Shown in pieces: positions 39,911-50,260 of a stretch of DNA of 59,256 nucleotides. This DNA is from an uncultured Prevotella sp. (GTDB lineage Bacteria; Bacteroidota; Bacteroidia; Bacteroidales; Bacteroidaceae). A model generated the notes under the pieces. That model saw only the letters and a program-made list of their open reading frames with translations. It was not told the origin of the DNA and did no database searches. A program made the translations under genes and the position numbers. Numbering within the stretch: position 1 is the stretch's first letter; each line of letters starts with the position of its first letter. The stretch is from assembly GCA_905233985.1 (NCBI GenBank), contig CAJOFA010000021.1, positions 1 through 59,256 on the forward strand, given 5' to 3'.

Positions 39911-41362
39911 TTACTCTTCTTCTTCCTCAATCATGGACTTGCCAAACTTCTTGATGCCCTTGAAGGCTTTGTTCCAGAAGCTGTTCTCATGTTTCTCCTT
40001 GGCTATGCGGCGAGCCTCGGCTTCTGCCATCTCACGCTCGGCACGCTCTTCCTCTTCCTTCTTGCGGCGAGCCTCTTCCTCGGCGAGCTGCTTCTCACGC
40101 TCCATGCGGATGACGCCCGGGTCAGTCTCAGAAGCCTGACGGGGAGCACGGCGCTCTGGCGCTTCAGCAGCAGGCTTCTGTTCCGGGAACAGTTCGCCGT
40201 TGGGGTTTATGGCACCACCGGCGCAGTTGATGTCGCCCTTCGCCAACAGACCTAATACAGTATTCATGGTACCGTCCTTGGCGTTAATCTCGGGAATGTT
40301 GGACGTGATGGTCTGCGTGACAAACTTCGCAATACGGATCTTGTCGATGTGCGTATGGTTCTTGAAGGCCAGTTCGATGTCCTTCATGTTCGAGCCGCCA
40401 CCAGTGAGGATGATACCGCCGAGGAGCTTGTCACAGTACTCGTTAGGTATCTGATACCAGACGTTCTCAATGATTTCCTCCAAGCGGCCTTCGACAATCT
40501 CAATGAACTTACGGCTTTCCACCTGACGTTCGGGGTCGATGGAGTATTTCAAGCTGTTGTCGATTTCGTTGTTGTCGGTGTAGGCACAGGCATACTTCAG
40601 TTTCATTCGCTCGGCGTCCTGCTCCTCCATCTGCAACGAGGCGATATCCTTGGTGATGTTGTTCGAACCGAGGGGAATGACAGCGAGGTGACGCAGGAGG
40701 TTCTTCTGATAGACGCTGACGGTAGTGGTGCCGGCGCCGATGTCAACGAGTGCACATCCTGAGCGCTTCTCGGTATCGGTCAGCACACTGTCAGCCAGGG
40801 CCAGCGGTGCAAGGTAGAGCTCGGCCACCTCGATCTGTGCCATCTCAAAGCAGCTGTTGAGGCTCTTGTAGAAAGCCTTGCGCTGCAGGATGTTGAGGAA
40901 GTTACCCTCCAGTCGGGTGCACTGGATGCCCACAGGATCTATCTGCAGCTGGTTGTCAACACGGTACTCCTGCACAGCAGCATCGAGGATTTCCCGATCG
41001 GCATACTGCATGTTGCGGTTGTTGTCCATCAGTTCGACAACCATGTCTTGCGTGACCAGTGTCTCGGAAGGCAGTTCCTTGGTCACGACGTTGCGAACGC
41101 TGCGAATGGACTGACCGCCAATGCCGACATAGACCTGAGTGATGTCTGTCTTCAGTTGCGTGGTCAGCTTCTTAACAATGTTAGTAAGGCACTGTGCTGT
41201 CTTCTCAATGTTATAGACCACACCTTTCCGAATGAAGGAAGACGAGTCTTCCTTGACCACGGCGAGCACCTGAATGCTGCCATCGAGATTCTTCTTTCCC
41301 GCAATACCGGTCATCTTGGATGAACCGAGTTCAATAGCTACGATAAAATCCTTTGCTGTCAT
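39911..41362 (-). CDS. ftsA: Cell division protein FtsA
   Basis: A 483 aa actin-like protein that tethers FtsZ to the membrane. The core starts FIVAIELGSSKMTGIAGKK, with DIGAGTTTVSVY and GIILTGGGSNMKDIE. After the core a long Glu/Lys/Arg coiled-coil-like segment (about 410-460) leads to an amphipathic helix SFWNKAFKGIKKFGKSMI. At about 60 aa longer than E. coli FtsA (420), the charged spacer is the extra part. Confidence 0.96.
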   Translation of the reverse strand: MTAKDFIVAIELGSSKMTGIAGKKNLDGSIQVLAVVKEDSSSFIRKGVVYNIEKTAQCLTNIVKKLTTQLKTDITQVYVGIGGQSIRSVRNVVTKELPSETLVTQDMVVELMDNNRNMQYADREILDAAVQEYRVDNQLQIDPVGIQCTRLEGNFLNILQRKAFYKSLNSCFEMAQIEVAELYLAPLALADSVLTDTEKRSGCALVDIGAGTTTVSVYQKNLLRHLAVIPLGSNNITKDIASLQMEEQDAERMKLKYACAYTDNNEIDNSLKYSIDPERQVESRKFIEIVEGRLEEIIENVWYQIPNEYCDKLLGGIILTGGGSNMKDIELAFKNHTHIDKIRIAKFVTQTITSNIPEINAKDGTMNTVLGLLAKGDINCAGGAINPNGELFPEQKPAAEAPERRAPRQASETDPGVIRMEREKQLAEEEARRKKEEEERAEREMAEAEARRIAKEKHENSFWNKAFKGIKKFGKSMIEEEEE

Positions 41363-41402
41363 ATATTATTTGTTTTATTTATTTACTTCTTTCAATGTTC
41401 TG

Positions 41403-42152
41403 TTACTTCTTTCTCTTCTTACAGATAATCTGGTTGTCAAACTCGACGCTGATATAGGAGTAGCGGTTCCATCCGGCCTGACTGAGACCGTAGCGATAGA
41501 ACTTCTGCAGGCGGTCGAGTTTTGCCTGGAGGTTGTCGGCCGTACCTAAATAGACGATATGTTCGCCGACGCGCGGCACCATCTCAAGTGTTCCGTCCGA
41601 CAGCACGTTAATCTGCTCTATCTGGTTCTGCCAGAACTTGTCGCCGAGCAACATATTACCGACAGGTGTGAGCACGTTCTTGGCATACTGCTGGCTGATG
41701 TTGCCCGTAGCAATAATCAGGTTGCTCGGGTAGTTCACGTTGGTCAGCATACCGCCTTGGTTGTCCAGATAGTAGTCGTCGCCGTTGTCGGCCTGCACAC
41801 GGATGACGGGCGTCTTCTGCTTCAGCTGAATGCACAGCTTACCGTTTTGCGTCTTGTAGCACTCGGCTTTCTCCACAAACGGGCTGCGCTCCAAGGTCTC
41901 TTCAATCTGTCGGGCATCCACCTTGTTCATGGCCTGGCCCTCGGGGTTCATCTTGTTCGCCTTGAGGAAGTTCATGACCTGCTCCTCGTTGAGGAATCCG
42001 TCGGTGGCGTCGCGTTCAATGTCAATCAGTACTTCGGAGCATGCGGTTGCCAACTCATCCGGTTGATTGAATGAGGTGATGGCCAGTATCAGATACACCG
42101 CAATGGCGATATCAACGACCACAATGCCCAATTTCTTCCACTTGAATGACAT
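41403..42152 (-). CDS. ftsQ: Cell division protein FtsQ
   Basis: A 249 aa protein with a single N-terminal membrane helix (about 9-26, GIVVVDIAIAVYLILAITSF), a weak POTRA-like region and a beta domain. Assignment rests largely on its position between murC and ftsA, where FtsQ is expected, plus length and topology. Confidence 0.85.
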   Translation of the reverse strand: MSFKWKKLGIVVVDIAIAVYLILAITSFNQPDELATACSEVLIDIERDATDGFLNEEQVMNFLKANKMNPEGQAMNKVDARQIEETLERSPFVEKAECYKTQNGKLCIQLKQKTPVIRVQADNGDDYYLDNQGGMLTNVNYPSNLIIATGNISQQYAKNVLTPVGNMLLGDKFWQNQIEQINVLSDGTLEMVPRVGEHIVYLGTADNLQAKLDRLQKFYRYGLSQAGWNRYSYISVEFDNQIICKKRKK

Positions 42153-42182
42153 GACTATATTGACGTTTTACTGATTTTCGAT

Positions 42183-43559
42183 TTACGATTTATTGTTTAA
42201 CAGTTTAGTGATTTCCGGCACGTAGTTGTCCAGGTCGCCCGCACCGAGCACGATGAGCACATCGAACGAGCGGCTCTTGACAAACTCCAGCACATCGTCC
42301 TTGCGTATCATCTGCTTCTCGACGCCTGGCTGCAGGTTGTCGTAGATGAGCTGTGACGTCACACCCTCGATAGGTAGCTCACGGGCAGGGTATATCTCGG
42401 TGAGGATAACCTCGTCGAGCTGACTCAGCGCATCGGCAAACTCATGGTAGAAGTCACGAGTACGGGTATAGAGGTGCGGCTGGAAGATGGCTGTAATCTT
42501 CCTGTCACGATACAACTCACGGATGCTTCGTGCGCTGTGGTATATCTCTTTCGGGTGATGGGCATAGTCGGAGAGGAAGACGCAACGGTCGTTCTTGATT
42601 TTGAAGTCGAAGCGACGGTCCACGCCACCGTAGGTCTTCATGCCGTAGCTCAGCTCCTCTGCCGTGCAACCTGCCAGTTGTGCCATAGCCATCGCTGCGA
42701 CGGCGTTCTCGATATTGATGGGCACGGGCTGTCCCAGCTCTATCTTCTTGATGCTCTCAATGGGTGACACGAAGTCGAACGTGATGTTACCATTGTCTAT
42801 CACGATGTTCTCCGCATGGAAATCTCCTTCGTTGAGGGAGTAGTCGTAGCGGCGCACCCCTTGCTGCAGGGATTCCTTCATCTCCAGATTGCGGTGAACG
42901 ATAAGTGCCCCGCCCGGCTGGATGAGTTCTGTATAGTGGCGGAAGCTCTCCAAATAAGCCTCTTTCGTGCCGTAGATGTCAAGATGGTCGGGGTCGGTGG
43001 CGGTAATCACGCTCATCCAAGGGCGCAGCCAGTGGAAGGAACGGTCGAACTCATCGGCCTCAATCACCACATAGTCAGATTTGCTGAGGATGTAGTTGGT
43101 GCCGTAGTTCTTGGAGATGCCGCCAAGGAAGGCGTTGCAGTCGAGATGACTCTGGTGCATGATGTGGGCACACATCGTCGATGTGGTGGTCTTGCCGTGC
43201 GTTCCTGCCACACAGAGTCCCTTGTGTTGGCGAGTCAACGTGCCGAGAACCTGGGCACGCTTCTGTATCTCGAATCCGTTTTCACGGAAGTATTGCAGTT
43301 CCAAATGTTCGGCGGGAATGGCCGGTGTATAGATGACAAGACACGACTGGGGCAAACGGCAGGCTTGTGGTATCTCGTCGATGTTTTCTTCGTAGTGAAT
43401 CAGCATGCCCTCCTTCTCCAATTGGCGGGTGAGGTCGCTCGGAGTCTTGTCGTAGCCTGCCACCACCATGCCGCGACTGATGAAGTAGCGTGCAATGGCA
43501 CTCATGCCGATGCCTCCTGCACCAACGAAATAGACTGCTTTGATATCTTTCATTTCCAT
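42183..43559 (-). CDS. murC: UDP-N-acetylmuramate--L-alanine ligase
   Basis: A 458 aa Mur ligase adding L-Ala to UDP-MurNAc. The N-terminal dinucleotide-like site FVGAGGIGMSAIARYF, the ATP loop VAGTHGKTTTSTMCAHIM and the DYAHHPKEI segment are characteristic of MurC. It lies 20 nt after murG. Confidence 0.97.
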   Translation of the reverse strand: MEMKDIKAVYFVGAGGIGMSAIARYFISRGMVVAGYDKTPSDLTRQLEKEGMLIHYEENIDEIPQACRLPQSCLVIYTPAIPAEHLELQYFRENGFEIQKRAQVLGTLTRQHKGLCVAGTHGKTTTSTMCAHIMHQSHLDCNAFLGGISKNYGTNYILSKSDYVVIEADEFDRSFHWLRPWMSVITATDPDHLDIYGTKEAYLESFRHYTELIQPGGALIVHRNLEMKESLQQGVRRYDYSLNEGDFHAENIVIDNGNITFDFVSPIESIKKIELGQPVPINIENAVAAMAMAQLAGCTAEELSYGMKTYGGVDRRFDFKIKNDRCVFLSDYAHHPKEIYHSARSIRELYRDRKITAIFQPHLYTRTRDFYHEFADALSQLDEVILTEIYPARELPIEGVTSQLIYDNLQPGVEKQMIRKDDVLEFVKSRSFDVLIVLGAGDLDNYVPEITKLLNNKS

Positions 43560-43579
43560 TGTTCTTTTCCTTTCTTGTC

Positions 43580-44698
43580 TTAATGGCCTTGTGCCAGTTT
43601 GATGACCTCGTCGGCAATGATGTCAGCCGAGTCGGGCAACGCCATCTGTTTGGCGTTAGCACCTAACTGGACATAGCCTTTCGCGGGGTCACTCAGCGTC
43701 TTAATGGCCAGCGGGATGAGCTGCTGGCGTGCATCGGCATCCTTGACCATCAGTGCTGCCTGACGGTTGACGAGAGCCATCGCGTTGTGCGTCTGGTGGT
43801 CTTCGGCCACGTTGGGCGACGGCACGAGGATGGACGGCTTGCCTAACAGACAGAGCTCGCTGATGCTGCTGGCACCGGCACGGCTGATGACGAGGTCGGC
43901 GGCCTTGTATGCCACACCCATGTCGGTGATGAAGTCCATCGCCTTCAAGTTTGCGGGACAGCCTTTCTCCTTCAGCGTCTGCTGAATGTCCTTGTAGTAG
44001 TAGCTGCCTGTCTGCCAGACGAACTGGACGTTGCTGTTGGCTATATCATCCAGATGCTCCAAGACACTCTCGTTGACGGTACGTGCCCCCAGGCTGCCGC
44101 CGATGATGAGCACAACGGGACGTTCGGGATTCAGGCCCATCGTACCGACAGCCTCCTGCTGACTGATGGCACACTCCAAGAGTGCCTGTCGTACGGGGTT
44201 GCCCGTCATCATAATCTTGTCGGCAGGGAAGAAACGTTCCATGCCCTCATAGGCAACACATATCTTGGAGGCTTTCTTGGCCAGTTGCTTATTGGCGAGA
44301 CCGGCAAAACTGTTCTGTTCCTGTAACAAAGTAGGAATGCCCAGGCTGTTGGCGGCACCTAAAGCGGCACTGCTGGCATAGCCGCCTACGCCTACGGCAA
44401 CCTGTGGACGGAACTGCCGCAACAGTTTCTTCGCCATCCATTTGCTACGCAGGTAGTCGAAGGCTACGCCGATGTTAGCCGGTTTCCATAGCGGACGATA
44501 GAATCCGCGGATAGGCAGGCCCTTGATTTCATAGCCTGCAGCAGGAACGCGCTGCATCTCCATGCGGCCAAGAGCACCGACAAACAGGATGTCAGCATCG
44601 CTGTGCTTACGTCGGATGGCATTGGCTATCGACACGGCAGGGAAAATATGCCCGCCTGTGCCACCACCGCTGATGATAATTCTTAGTTTACCGTCCAT
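43580..44698 (-). CDS. murG: UDP-GlcNAc:lipid-I GlcNAc transferase
   Basis: A 372 aa GT28-family enzyme that turns lipid I into lipid II. It has the Gly loop SGGGTGGHIFPAVSIA and the donor-binding SRAGASSISELCLLGKPSIL then PSPNVAEDHQ. A promoter box precedes it, so the 3-prime dcw genes may be transcribed separately. Confidence 0.97.
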   Translation of the reverse strand: MDGKLRIIISGGGTGGHIFPAVSIANAIRRKHSDADILFVGALGRMEMQRVPAAGYEIKGLPIRGFYRPLWKPANIGVAFDYLRSKWMAKKLLRQFRPQVAVGVGGYASSAALGAANSLGIPTLLQEQNSFAGLANKQLAKKASKICVAYEGMERFFPADKIMMTGNPVRQALLECAISQQEAVGTMGLNPERPVVLIIGGSLGARTVNESVLEHLDDIANSNVQFVWQTGSYYYKDIQQTLKEKGCPANLKAMDFITDMGVAYKAADLVISRAGASSISELCLLGKPSILVPSPNVAEDHQTHNAMALVNRQAALMVKDADARQQLIPLAIKTLSDPAKGYVQLGANAKQMALPDSADIIADEVIKLAQGH

Positions 44699-44764
44699 GT
44701 CTAATTTCTTCCTGTTTCTTCGTGCGCGCGTTCCTTATTATATAGTATAATGGGTTATAGCGTG

Positions 44765-44772
44765 CAAAATTA
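44765..44772 (-). promoter_or_regulatory. Internal dcw promoter -7 box before murG
   Basis: TAATTTTG on the minus strand in the 141-nt ftsW-murG gap, the largest gap in the cluster. No ideal -33 box is seen. Confidence 0.5.
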
Positions 44773-44839
44773 CTAAATTTATCTCTTTTCTTCGAATAAT
44801 CTGCTTTTTTTTTGTTTTTTTAAGTTCATCGTTCATAGA

Positions 44840-46099
44840 CTACTCTGGAATGTCCTCGTTTTCGGGCTCCACTTCTTTTGCTTTCTTGGGCGTTACCTTG
44901 CGCATCTTGGCTGAACGGCTGATGCTCAGCATAGCGCCGATGTAAGCACAATTGATGATAGTGGACGTACCGCCTTTCGAGATGAGCGGCAACGGCTGAC
45001 CTGTTACAGGTGCCAGACCCACGGCCACCATCATGTTGAATGTGGCCTGTACGACAAGCAGCAATGCCAAGCCCATGACCAGCAGCGCGGGGAAGTTGTT
45101 CTCGCACCTACTCGCGATACGTGCCGCCCGGTAGAGCAATACTACGTAGAGGAACACCACGAATCCCGCACCGAGGAAGCCCAGCTCCTCGACGATGATA
45201 GCATAGATGAAGTCCGAGAACGCCTGCGACAGGAAGTCACGCTCGACCGACTTGCCCGGTCCTTTGCCGATAAAACCGCTGGAGGTAATGGCAATGTTGG
45301 CATGAGCTACCTGAGCATCCTTGTCAAGATCATACTCCTGCGGAGACACCTCGTTCTTGCCGAACTTCATGATACGTCCCTTCCAGGTGTCGGCACGGTG
45401 GAACAGCTTTTCTATCTTGCTCTTCTCTGTCTTCTCCGTCTTGGCGGTCTTCTGTTCCTCGGCAGCATCGGCATTACCGATAAGCATAATGAGGATGAGT
45501 CCCAGAACGGCCAATCCTCCAACGATAGCACCTAACTTGCCAAGCTGTTTCATCTGCACACGTCCGATGAACATCATCAGTACGACAATGGCAAAGAGCA
45601 TGGCAGCGGTCGAGAGGTTCTCCAATCCAATCAGGAACGTGATAGGAAGAGCGAGCCAGAGGATATATTTGAAGGCGTCTTTGTCGGCACCGTTCTCACG
45701 CTGCATAGCGCTGAGTATCTGGGCTTCAGCCAGTATCATGGTACCCTTGGCAATCTCTGACGGCTGGAAGGTAAATCCGGGAATCTCAATGACGCGGTTG
45801 GCTCCATTGATGGTCTCACCGCCGAGGAGCACCCACAGCAGCGTGATGAACGAGATGAGCAACAGGAACGGAGTCATCAGCTTGAAGTATTTGCACGGGA
45901 TGTTGACCGTAACGACAGCTATTATCACGCCGATGATAATCGTGTATGTGTGCTTCAGGATGGGCATGATGAAGTTCTGGCTCTTGTAAGTCAGTCCTGA
46001 CGAGGCGGAGAACACCTCGACAATACTGATCATACAGAGGAAGAAGAACACCATCCAGATGACCTTGTCGCCTTTGAATATGTTACCTATCTTGTTCAT
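44840..46099 (-). CDS. ftsW: SEDS peptidoglycan polymerase FtsW
   Basis: A 419 aa polytopic membrane protein, the septal SEDS glycosyltransferase. Family blocks are PGFTFQPSEIAKGTMIL, GFIGKGPGKSVERDFL and PLPLISKGGTSTIINCAYIG. A charged insertion (about 213-245, EEQKTAKTEKTEKSKIEKLF) in a loop is longer than in E. coli FtsW. The tail is acidic/Lys-rich. Confidence 0.95.
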   Translation of the reverse strand: MNKIGNIFKGDKVIWMVFFFLCMISIVEVFSASSGLTYKSQNFIMPILKHTYTIIIGVIIAVVTVNIPCKYFKLMTPFLLLISFITLLWVLLGGETINGANRVIEIPGFTFQPSEIAKGTMILAEAQILSAMQRENGADKDAFKYILWLALPITFLIGLENLSTAAMLFAIVVLMMFIGRVQMKQLGKLGAIVGGLAVLGLILIMLIGNADAAEEQKTAKTEKTEKSKIEKLFHRADTWKGRIMKFGKNEVSPQEYDLDKDAQVAHANIAITSSGFIGKGPGKSVERDFLSQAFSDFIYAIIVEELGFLGAGFVVFLYVVLLYRAARIASRCENNFPALLVMGLALLLVVQATFNMMVAVGLAPVTGQPLPLISKGGTSTIINCAYIGAMLSISRSAKMRKVTPKKAKEVEPENEDIPE

Positions 46100-46105
46100 T
46101 GTCTT

Positions 46106-47440
46106 TTATAGATTTCTTGCTAATTCCTTGAATTGCTCGCCGCGGTCTTCCATGTTCTTGAACAGGTCGAAAGAAGCGCAGCAGGGAGAGAGCAGCACCG
46201 TCTCACCCGGCTGTGCCAGCTCGTAGCATGCCTCCATACATTCACGCATGGAATGCGTGTCACGTACGGGAATGCCCAGGGCGTCGAAGTTGTCGTGCAG
46301 CTTCTGGTTGTCAGCACCCAGATAGACGAGCGCCGAGCACTTTTCCTTAACCAACGGGACGATGGGGGCGTAATCGTTGCCCTTGTCCTTGCCGCCGATG
46401 ATGAGCACCACCTTTGTCTTCATCGACTCCAACGCATACCAGCACGCATCAACGTTCGTTGCCTTCGAGTCGTTGACATACTGCACACCGCGAACGACGC
46501 ACACCTTTTCCAAGCGGTGTTCCACGCCGGGGAAGTCGCTCAGCGACTTACGGATGACCTCCTTCTTGATACCGGCAATGTTGGTGGCAATACCTGCCGC
46601 CAGCGAGTTATAGATGTTATGCTTGCCTGTCAAGCTCAGCGACTCCTGCTCCATATTGAACGGCTCGGGCTTCTCGATGGTGTATTGTCCCTTCTCAATG
46701 TAACCGATAGAGCCTTTCTCCTTCAGTTCCGAGAACGGGTATTGGATAGCCTTGATGTTGTACTTCTCCAGTTCGCGCTTCACGACTGGGTCGTCGTTCC
46801 AGTAGATGAACGCATCCTGCGGCGTCTGGTTCTGGATGATGCGCATCTTCGAATCCACGTAGTTCTGCATACAGTTGTCGTAGCGGTCCAAATGGTCGGG
46901 CGTGATGTTCAACAGAATAGCGATGTTGGCACGGAAGTCGTACATGTTATCCAGCTGGAACGATGACAGCTCGATGATATAGTATTCGTGCGGGTCTTCT
47001 GCTACCTGCAGCGCTAAGGAGTTGCCGATGTTGCCGGCCAGTCCTGCGTCGTAACCTGCTGCCTTGAAGATGTGGTAGATGAGGCTCGTCGTCGTTGTCT
47101 TGCCGTTCGAACCCGTGATACAAATCATCTTCGACGTCGTGTAACGCCCCGCAAACTCTATCTCGCTGATGATGCCGATGCCACGTTCACGTGCCTTGCT
47201 CACCATCGGAGCCGTATCGGGGATACCGGGGCTCTTGATGATTTCGTCGGCACTGAGAATCTTGTCCTCTGTGTGCTGTCCCTCTTCCCACGCTATCTGG
47301 TGGTCGTCAAGCAGTTTCTTGTACCTGTCGGCTATCTTCGACATATCCGAGACGAAGACATCGAAACCTTGTTTCTGTGCCAGTACAGCGGCACCTGCGC
47401 CACTCTCTCCTGCTCCAAGTATTACAATTCTCTTACTCAT
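46106..47440 (-). CDS. murD: UDP-MurNAc-L-Ala--D-glutamate ligase
   Basis: A 444 aa Mur ligase adding D-Glu. The N-terminal RIVILGAGESGAGAAVLAQK, the ATP loop CITGSNGKTTTTSLIYHI, ITPDHLDRYD and NDSKATNVDACWYAL are present. It is 6 nt upstream of ftsW. Confidence 0.97.
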   Translation of the reverse strand: MSKRIVILGAGESGAGAAVLAQKQGFDVFVSDMSKIADRYKKLLDDHQIAWEEGQHTEDKILSADEIIKSPGIPDTAPMVSKARERGIGIISEIEFAGRYTTSKMICITGSNGKTTTTSLIYHIFKAAGYDAGLAGNIGNSLALQVAEDPHEYYIIELSSFQLDNMYDFRANIAILLNITPDHLDRYDNCMQNYVDSKMRIIQNQTPQDAFIYWNDDPVVKRELEKYNIKAIQYPFSELKEKGSIGYIEKGQYTIEKPEPFNMEQESLSLTGKHNIYNSLAAGIATNIAGIKKEVIRKSLSDFPGVEHRLEKVCVVRGVQYVNDSKATNVDACWYALESMKTKVVLIIGGKDKGNDYAPIVPLVKEKCSALVYLGADNQKLHDNFDALGIPVRDTHSMRECMEACYELAQPGETVLLSPCCASFDLFKNMEDRGEQFKELARNL

Positions 47441-47471
47441 ATCTGGTTTATCTTTCTTTTCACTTGTATGA

Positions 47472-48743
47472 TTACCTGATCTTCAATGTGATAATGGTCA
47501 TTGCTGCCAGTATAATAGTCACAATCCAGAAGCGGATGGTGATCTTTGACTCATGGAACGGACGGTGAGGCCATCCCTTCAGCACATAGGTGCTTGTGGG
47601 GTCGAGCTGTGAGTCGAGACGCCGGAAAGCATCGTGGATAGGCGTCGAACGGAACACACGAACGCGCTTGCCCTTGCGCTTCTTGAACTTGAACCATTGC
47701 GTCTGGATGATGACGCTGAGACTCTCGACGAAGAAGACGCCGCACAGAATGGGGAGCAGCAGCTCCTTGTGTACAATGATGGCACCCACGCCGATGATGC
47801 CGCCAATCATCAGGGAACCGGTGTCGCCCATGAAGACCTGGGCGGGATAGGCGTTATACCACAGGAAACCGATCATCGCACCGATGAAGGCGCACATGAA
47901 CACCACCAGCTCCTGCGAGTACGGAATATACATGATATCTAGATAGGAAGCATATTCCAAGTGACTCGACACATAGGCAAAGATGCCTAACGCTATTCCG
48001 ATAATAGCGGAGTTACCCGCACACATTCCATCCATACCGTCGTTGAGATTGGCACCGTTGGAAACGGCTGTGACGACGAAGATGGTCATGAGGACAAACA
48101 GAATCCAACCGGCTGTCATGGCATGGTCGCCCAAGAACGACATCACCTTCCCGTAGTCAAGATTGTGGTTCTTGAAGAACGGAATGGTTGTCTTGAGCGA
48201 CTTCTCCGCATTGCTCTTATGCTGAACCACCTGTTCCGTTCCCTGCTTTTCGATAGAGACATTCTCACGTATCACCACGTCGGGACTTAGATAGAGCACA
48301 ATGCCGACAATGAAGCCGATGCTGACCTGACCGATAATCTTGTACTTTCCCTTCAATCCGTCCTTGTTCTTGCGGAATATCTTGATGTAGTCGTCCATGA
48401 AACCGAGGAATCCCAGCCATACGGTGGTGATGACCATCAGTATCAGGTAGATGTTTCGGATACGTCCCAGCAGCAATACCGGCACAAGAATGGACACCAT
48501 GATGATGATGCCGCCCATGGTCGGCACGCCCTTCTTCTTCTCTCCGAACGGATCAATGTCCTTGTCACGTGCTGTTTCCGAGATGTTGCGGCGCTTCATC
48601 CACTTGATGAACTTCTCACCGAACCATGCCGAGATAACCAGCGACAGAATCATCGCCAGCAAGGAGCGAAAGGAGATGTAGGACCACATGTGTGATCCTG
48701 GTATGTTGAACTGCTCTAAGAATCTAAAGAGGTAGTATAACAT
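47472..48743 (-). CDS. mraY: Phospho-MurNAc-pentapeptide transferase
   Basis: A 423 aa multi-pass enzyme transferring phospho-MurNAc-pentapeptide to undecaprenyl phosphate (lipid I). Motifs: KKKGVPTMGG, FLGFMDDYIKI, NDGMDGMCAGNSAI, FMGDTGSLMIGG and TPIHDAFRRL. A soluble insertion at about 155-190 (REN-VSIEKQGTEQVV and onward) makes it longer than the 360 aa E. coli protein, as I recall for other Bacteroidetes. Confidence 0.97.
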   Translation of the reverse strand: MLYYLFRFLEQFNIPGSHMWSYISFRSLLAMILSLVISAWFGEKFIKWMKRRNISETARDKDIDPFGEKKKGVPTMGGIIIMVSILVPVLLLGRIRNIYLILMVITTVWLGFLGFMDDYIKIFRKNKDGLKGKYKIIGQVSIGFIVGIVLYLSPDVVIRENVSIEKQGTEQVVQHKSNAEKSLKTTIPFFKNHNLDYGKVMSFLGDHAMTAGWILFVLMTIFVVTAVSNGANLNDGMDGMCAGNSAIIGIALGIFAYVSSHLEYASYLDIMYIPYSQELVVFMCAFIGAMIGFLWYNAYPAQVFMGDTGSLMIGGIIGVGAIIVHKELLLPILCGVFFVESLSVIIQTQWFKFKKRKGKRVRVFRSTPIHDAFRRLDSQLDPTSTYVLKGWPHRPFHESKITIRFWIVTIILAAMTIITLKIR

Positions 48744-48786
48744 AGCGTCTTATTTTTCGTTATTTCGATATGTCGTTATGACGTTA

Positions 48787-50244
48787 TTACGAGAATGCAA
48801 AGATTTCCTTCACCACTTCCTTGTCGTCGAAGTGATGCTTGACACCCTTGATTTCCTGATAGTCCTCATGTCCCTTTCCGGCAATGAGGACGACATCACC
48901 TTTCTGCGCCAGCATACAAGCGGTGCGGATGGCTTCACGACGGTCAACGATGCTGATGACCTTCTTCATCTGCTTGGCATCGAGACCTGCCAGCATATCG
49001 TTGATGATGTCCTGCGGCTCCTCGAAACGCGGATTGTCGCTCGTGATGACCACCTTGTCACTCTGCTTCACAGCCTCCTGTGCCATAATCGGACGCTTGC
49101 CTTTGTCTCGGTTACCGCCTGCACCGCAGACGGTGATGACATGCCCGCCCTTGCCGTCAAGCACTTCATGGATGGCGTTGAGCACGTTCTCCAGTGCGTC
49201 GGGGGTATGGGCATAATCCACGATGGCGGTGAAGCCCTCGGGAGAGCGTACCGGGTCGAGACGTCCGCTGACACTCTTCAGCGTACTCATAATGAGCAGG
49301 ATGTCCTCGGGCTGTTTGCCTAACATGACGGCAGCGCCATAGACGGCGAGCAGATTGCTGACATTGAACTTACCGATGAACTGCACGCCCACCTCACGAC
49401 CGTCGATTTCCAGATACATGCCCTCGAAATGGCACTCGATAATCTTTCCCATGAAGTCGGCCATGGTCCGTGTGGAGTAGGTTTTGATTTGTGCCTTGCA
49501 GTTCTGCACCATGAAGGCTCCGTTCTTGTCGTCGGCATTGATGATGGCAAAGGCATCCTTGCTAAGGCCGTCAAAGAACATCTTTTTGGCGTTACGGTAG
49601 TTCTCTACCGTCTTATGGTAGTCCAGATGGTCGCGTGTCAAGTTGGTAAACAGGGCGCCGGTGAAATGAAGTCCGCCGATGCGCTGCTGATGAATGGCGT
49701 GGCTGGAGCATTCCATGAAGGCATATTCGCAACCGGCTTCCACCATGCGTGCCAGCAGCCGGTTCAGTTCGATGGGGTCGGGAGTGGTGTGGTCAGCGGG
49801 TATGGCCTCGTCCTCGATATAGTTGCAGACGGTTGACAGCAACCCGCACTTATGTCCGAACTTACGGAACATATTATATAATAAGGTAGCAATGGTCGTC
49901 TTTCCGTTGGTGCCGGTAACACCTACTAACTTCAGATGGCGTGAGGGGTCACCGAAGAATAGCGTTGCCACAGGGCCTACGGCATGTTCCGTTGACTCTA
50001 CCTGCACATAAGTAACTCCGTCCTGACGTTCTGCGGGCAGGTCTTCGCACAAGATGGCCACAGCGCCCAGTTCTATGGCTTTGGCGATATACTTATGCCC
50101 GTCGGTTTGTGTACCTTTGATGGCCACGAACAAATGTCCCTGGGCAATACGTCGCGAGTCAATGTTGATACCCGCGATATCTACGTCCGCATTTCCCTCC
50201 ATGCAGACAGGCTTGACATTCTTCAGCAGTTGGCTTAGTTTCAT
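48787..50244 (-). CDS. murE: UDP-MurNAc-tripeptide synthetase MurE (meso-DAP type)
   Basis: A 485 aa Mur ligase adding the third residue. The ATP loop [20 protein letters not shown] and the DNPR motif ([12 protein letters not shown]) are present; DNPR marks enzymes that use meso-diaminopimelate. It lies 17 nt after ftsI. Confidence 0.97.
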   Translation of the reverse strand: MKLSQLLKNVKPVCMEGNADVDIAGINIDSRRIAQGHLFVAIKGTQTDGHKYIAKAIELGAVAILCEDLPAERQDGVTYVQVESTEHAVGPVATLFFGDPSRHLKLVGVTGTNGKTTIATLLYNMFRKFGHKCGLLSTVCNYIEDEAIPADHTTPDPIELNRLLARMVEAGCEYAFMECSSHAIHQQRIGGLHFTGALFTNLTRDHLDYHKTVENYRNAKKMFFDGLSKDAFAIINADDKNGAFMVQNCKAQIKTYSTRTMADFMGKIIECHFEGMYLEIDGREVGVQFIGKFNVSNLLAVYGAAVMLGKQPEDILLIMSTLKSVSGRLDPVRSPEGFTAIVDYAHTPDALENVLNAIHEVLDGKGGHVITVCGAGGNRDKGKRPIMAQEAVKQSDKVVITSDNPRFEEPQDIINDMLAGLDAKQMKKVISIVDRREAIRTACMLAQKGDVVLIAGKGHEDYQEIKGVKHHFDDKEVVKEIFAFS

Positions 50245-50260
50245 ATTTATATCCTGTTTT

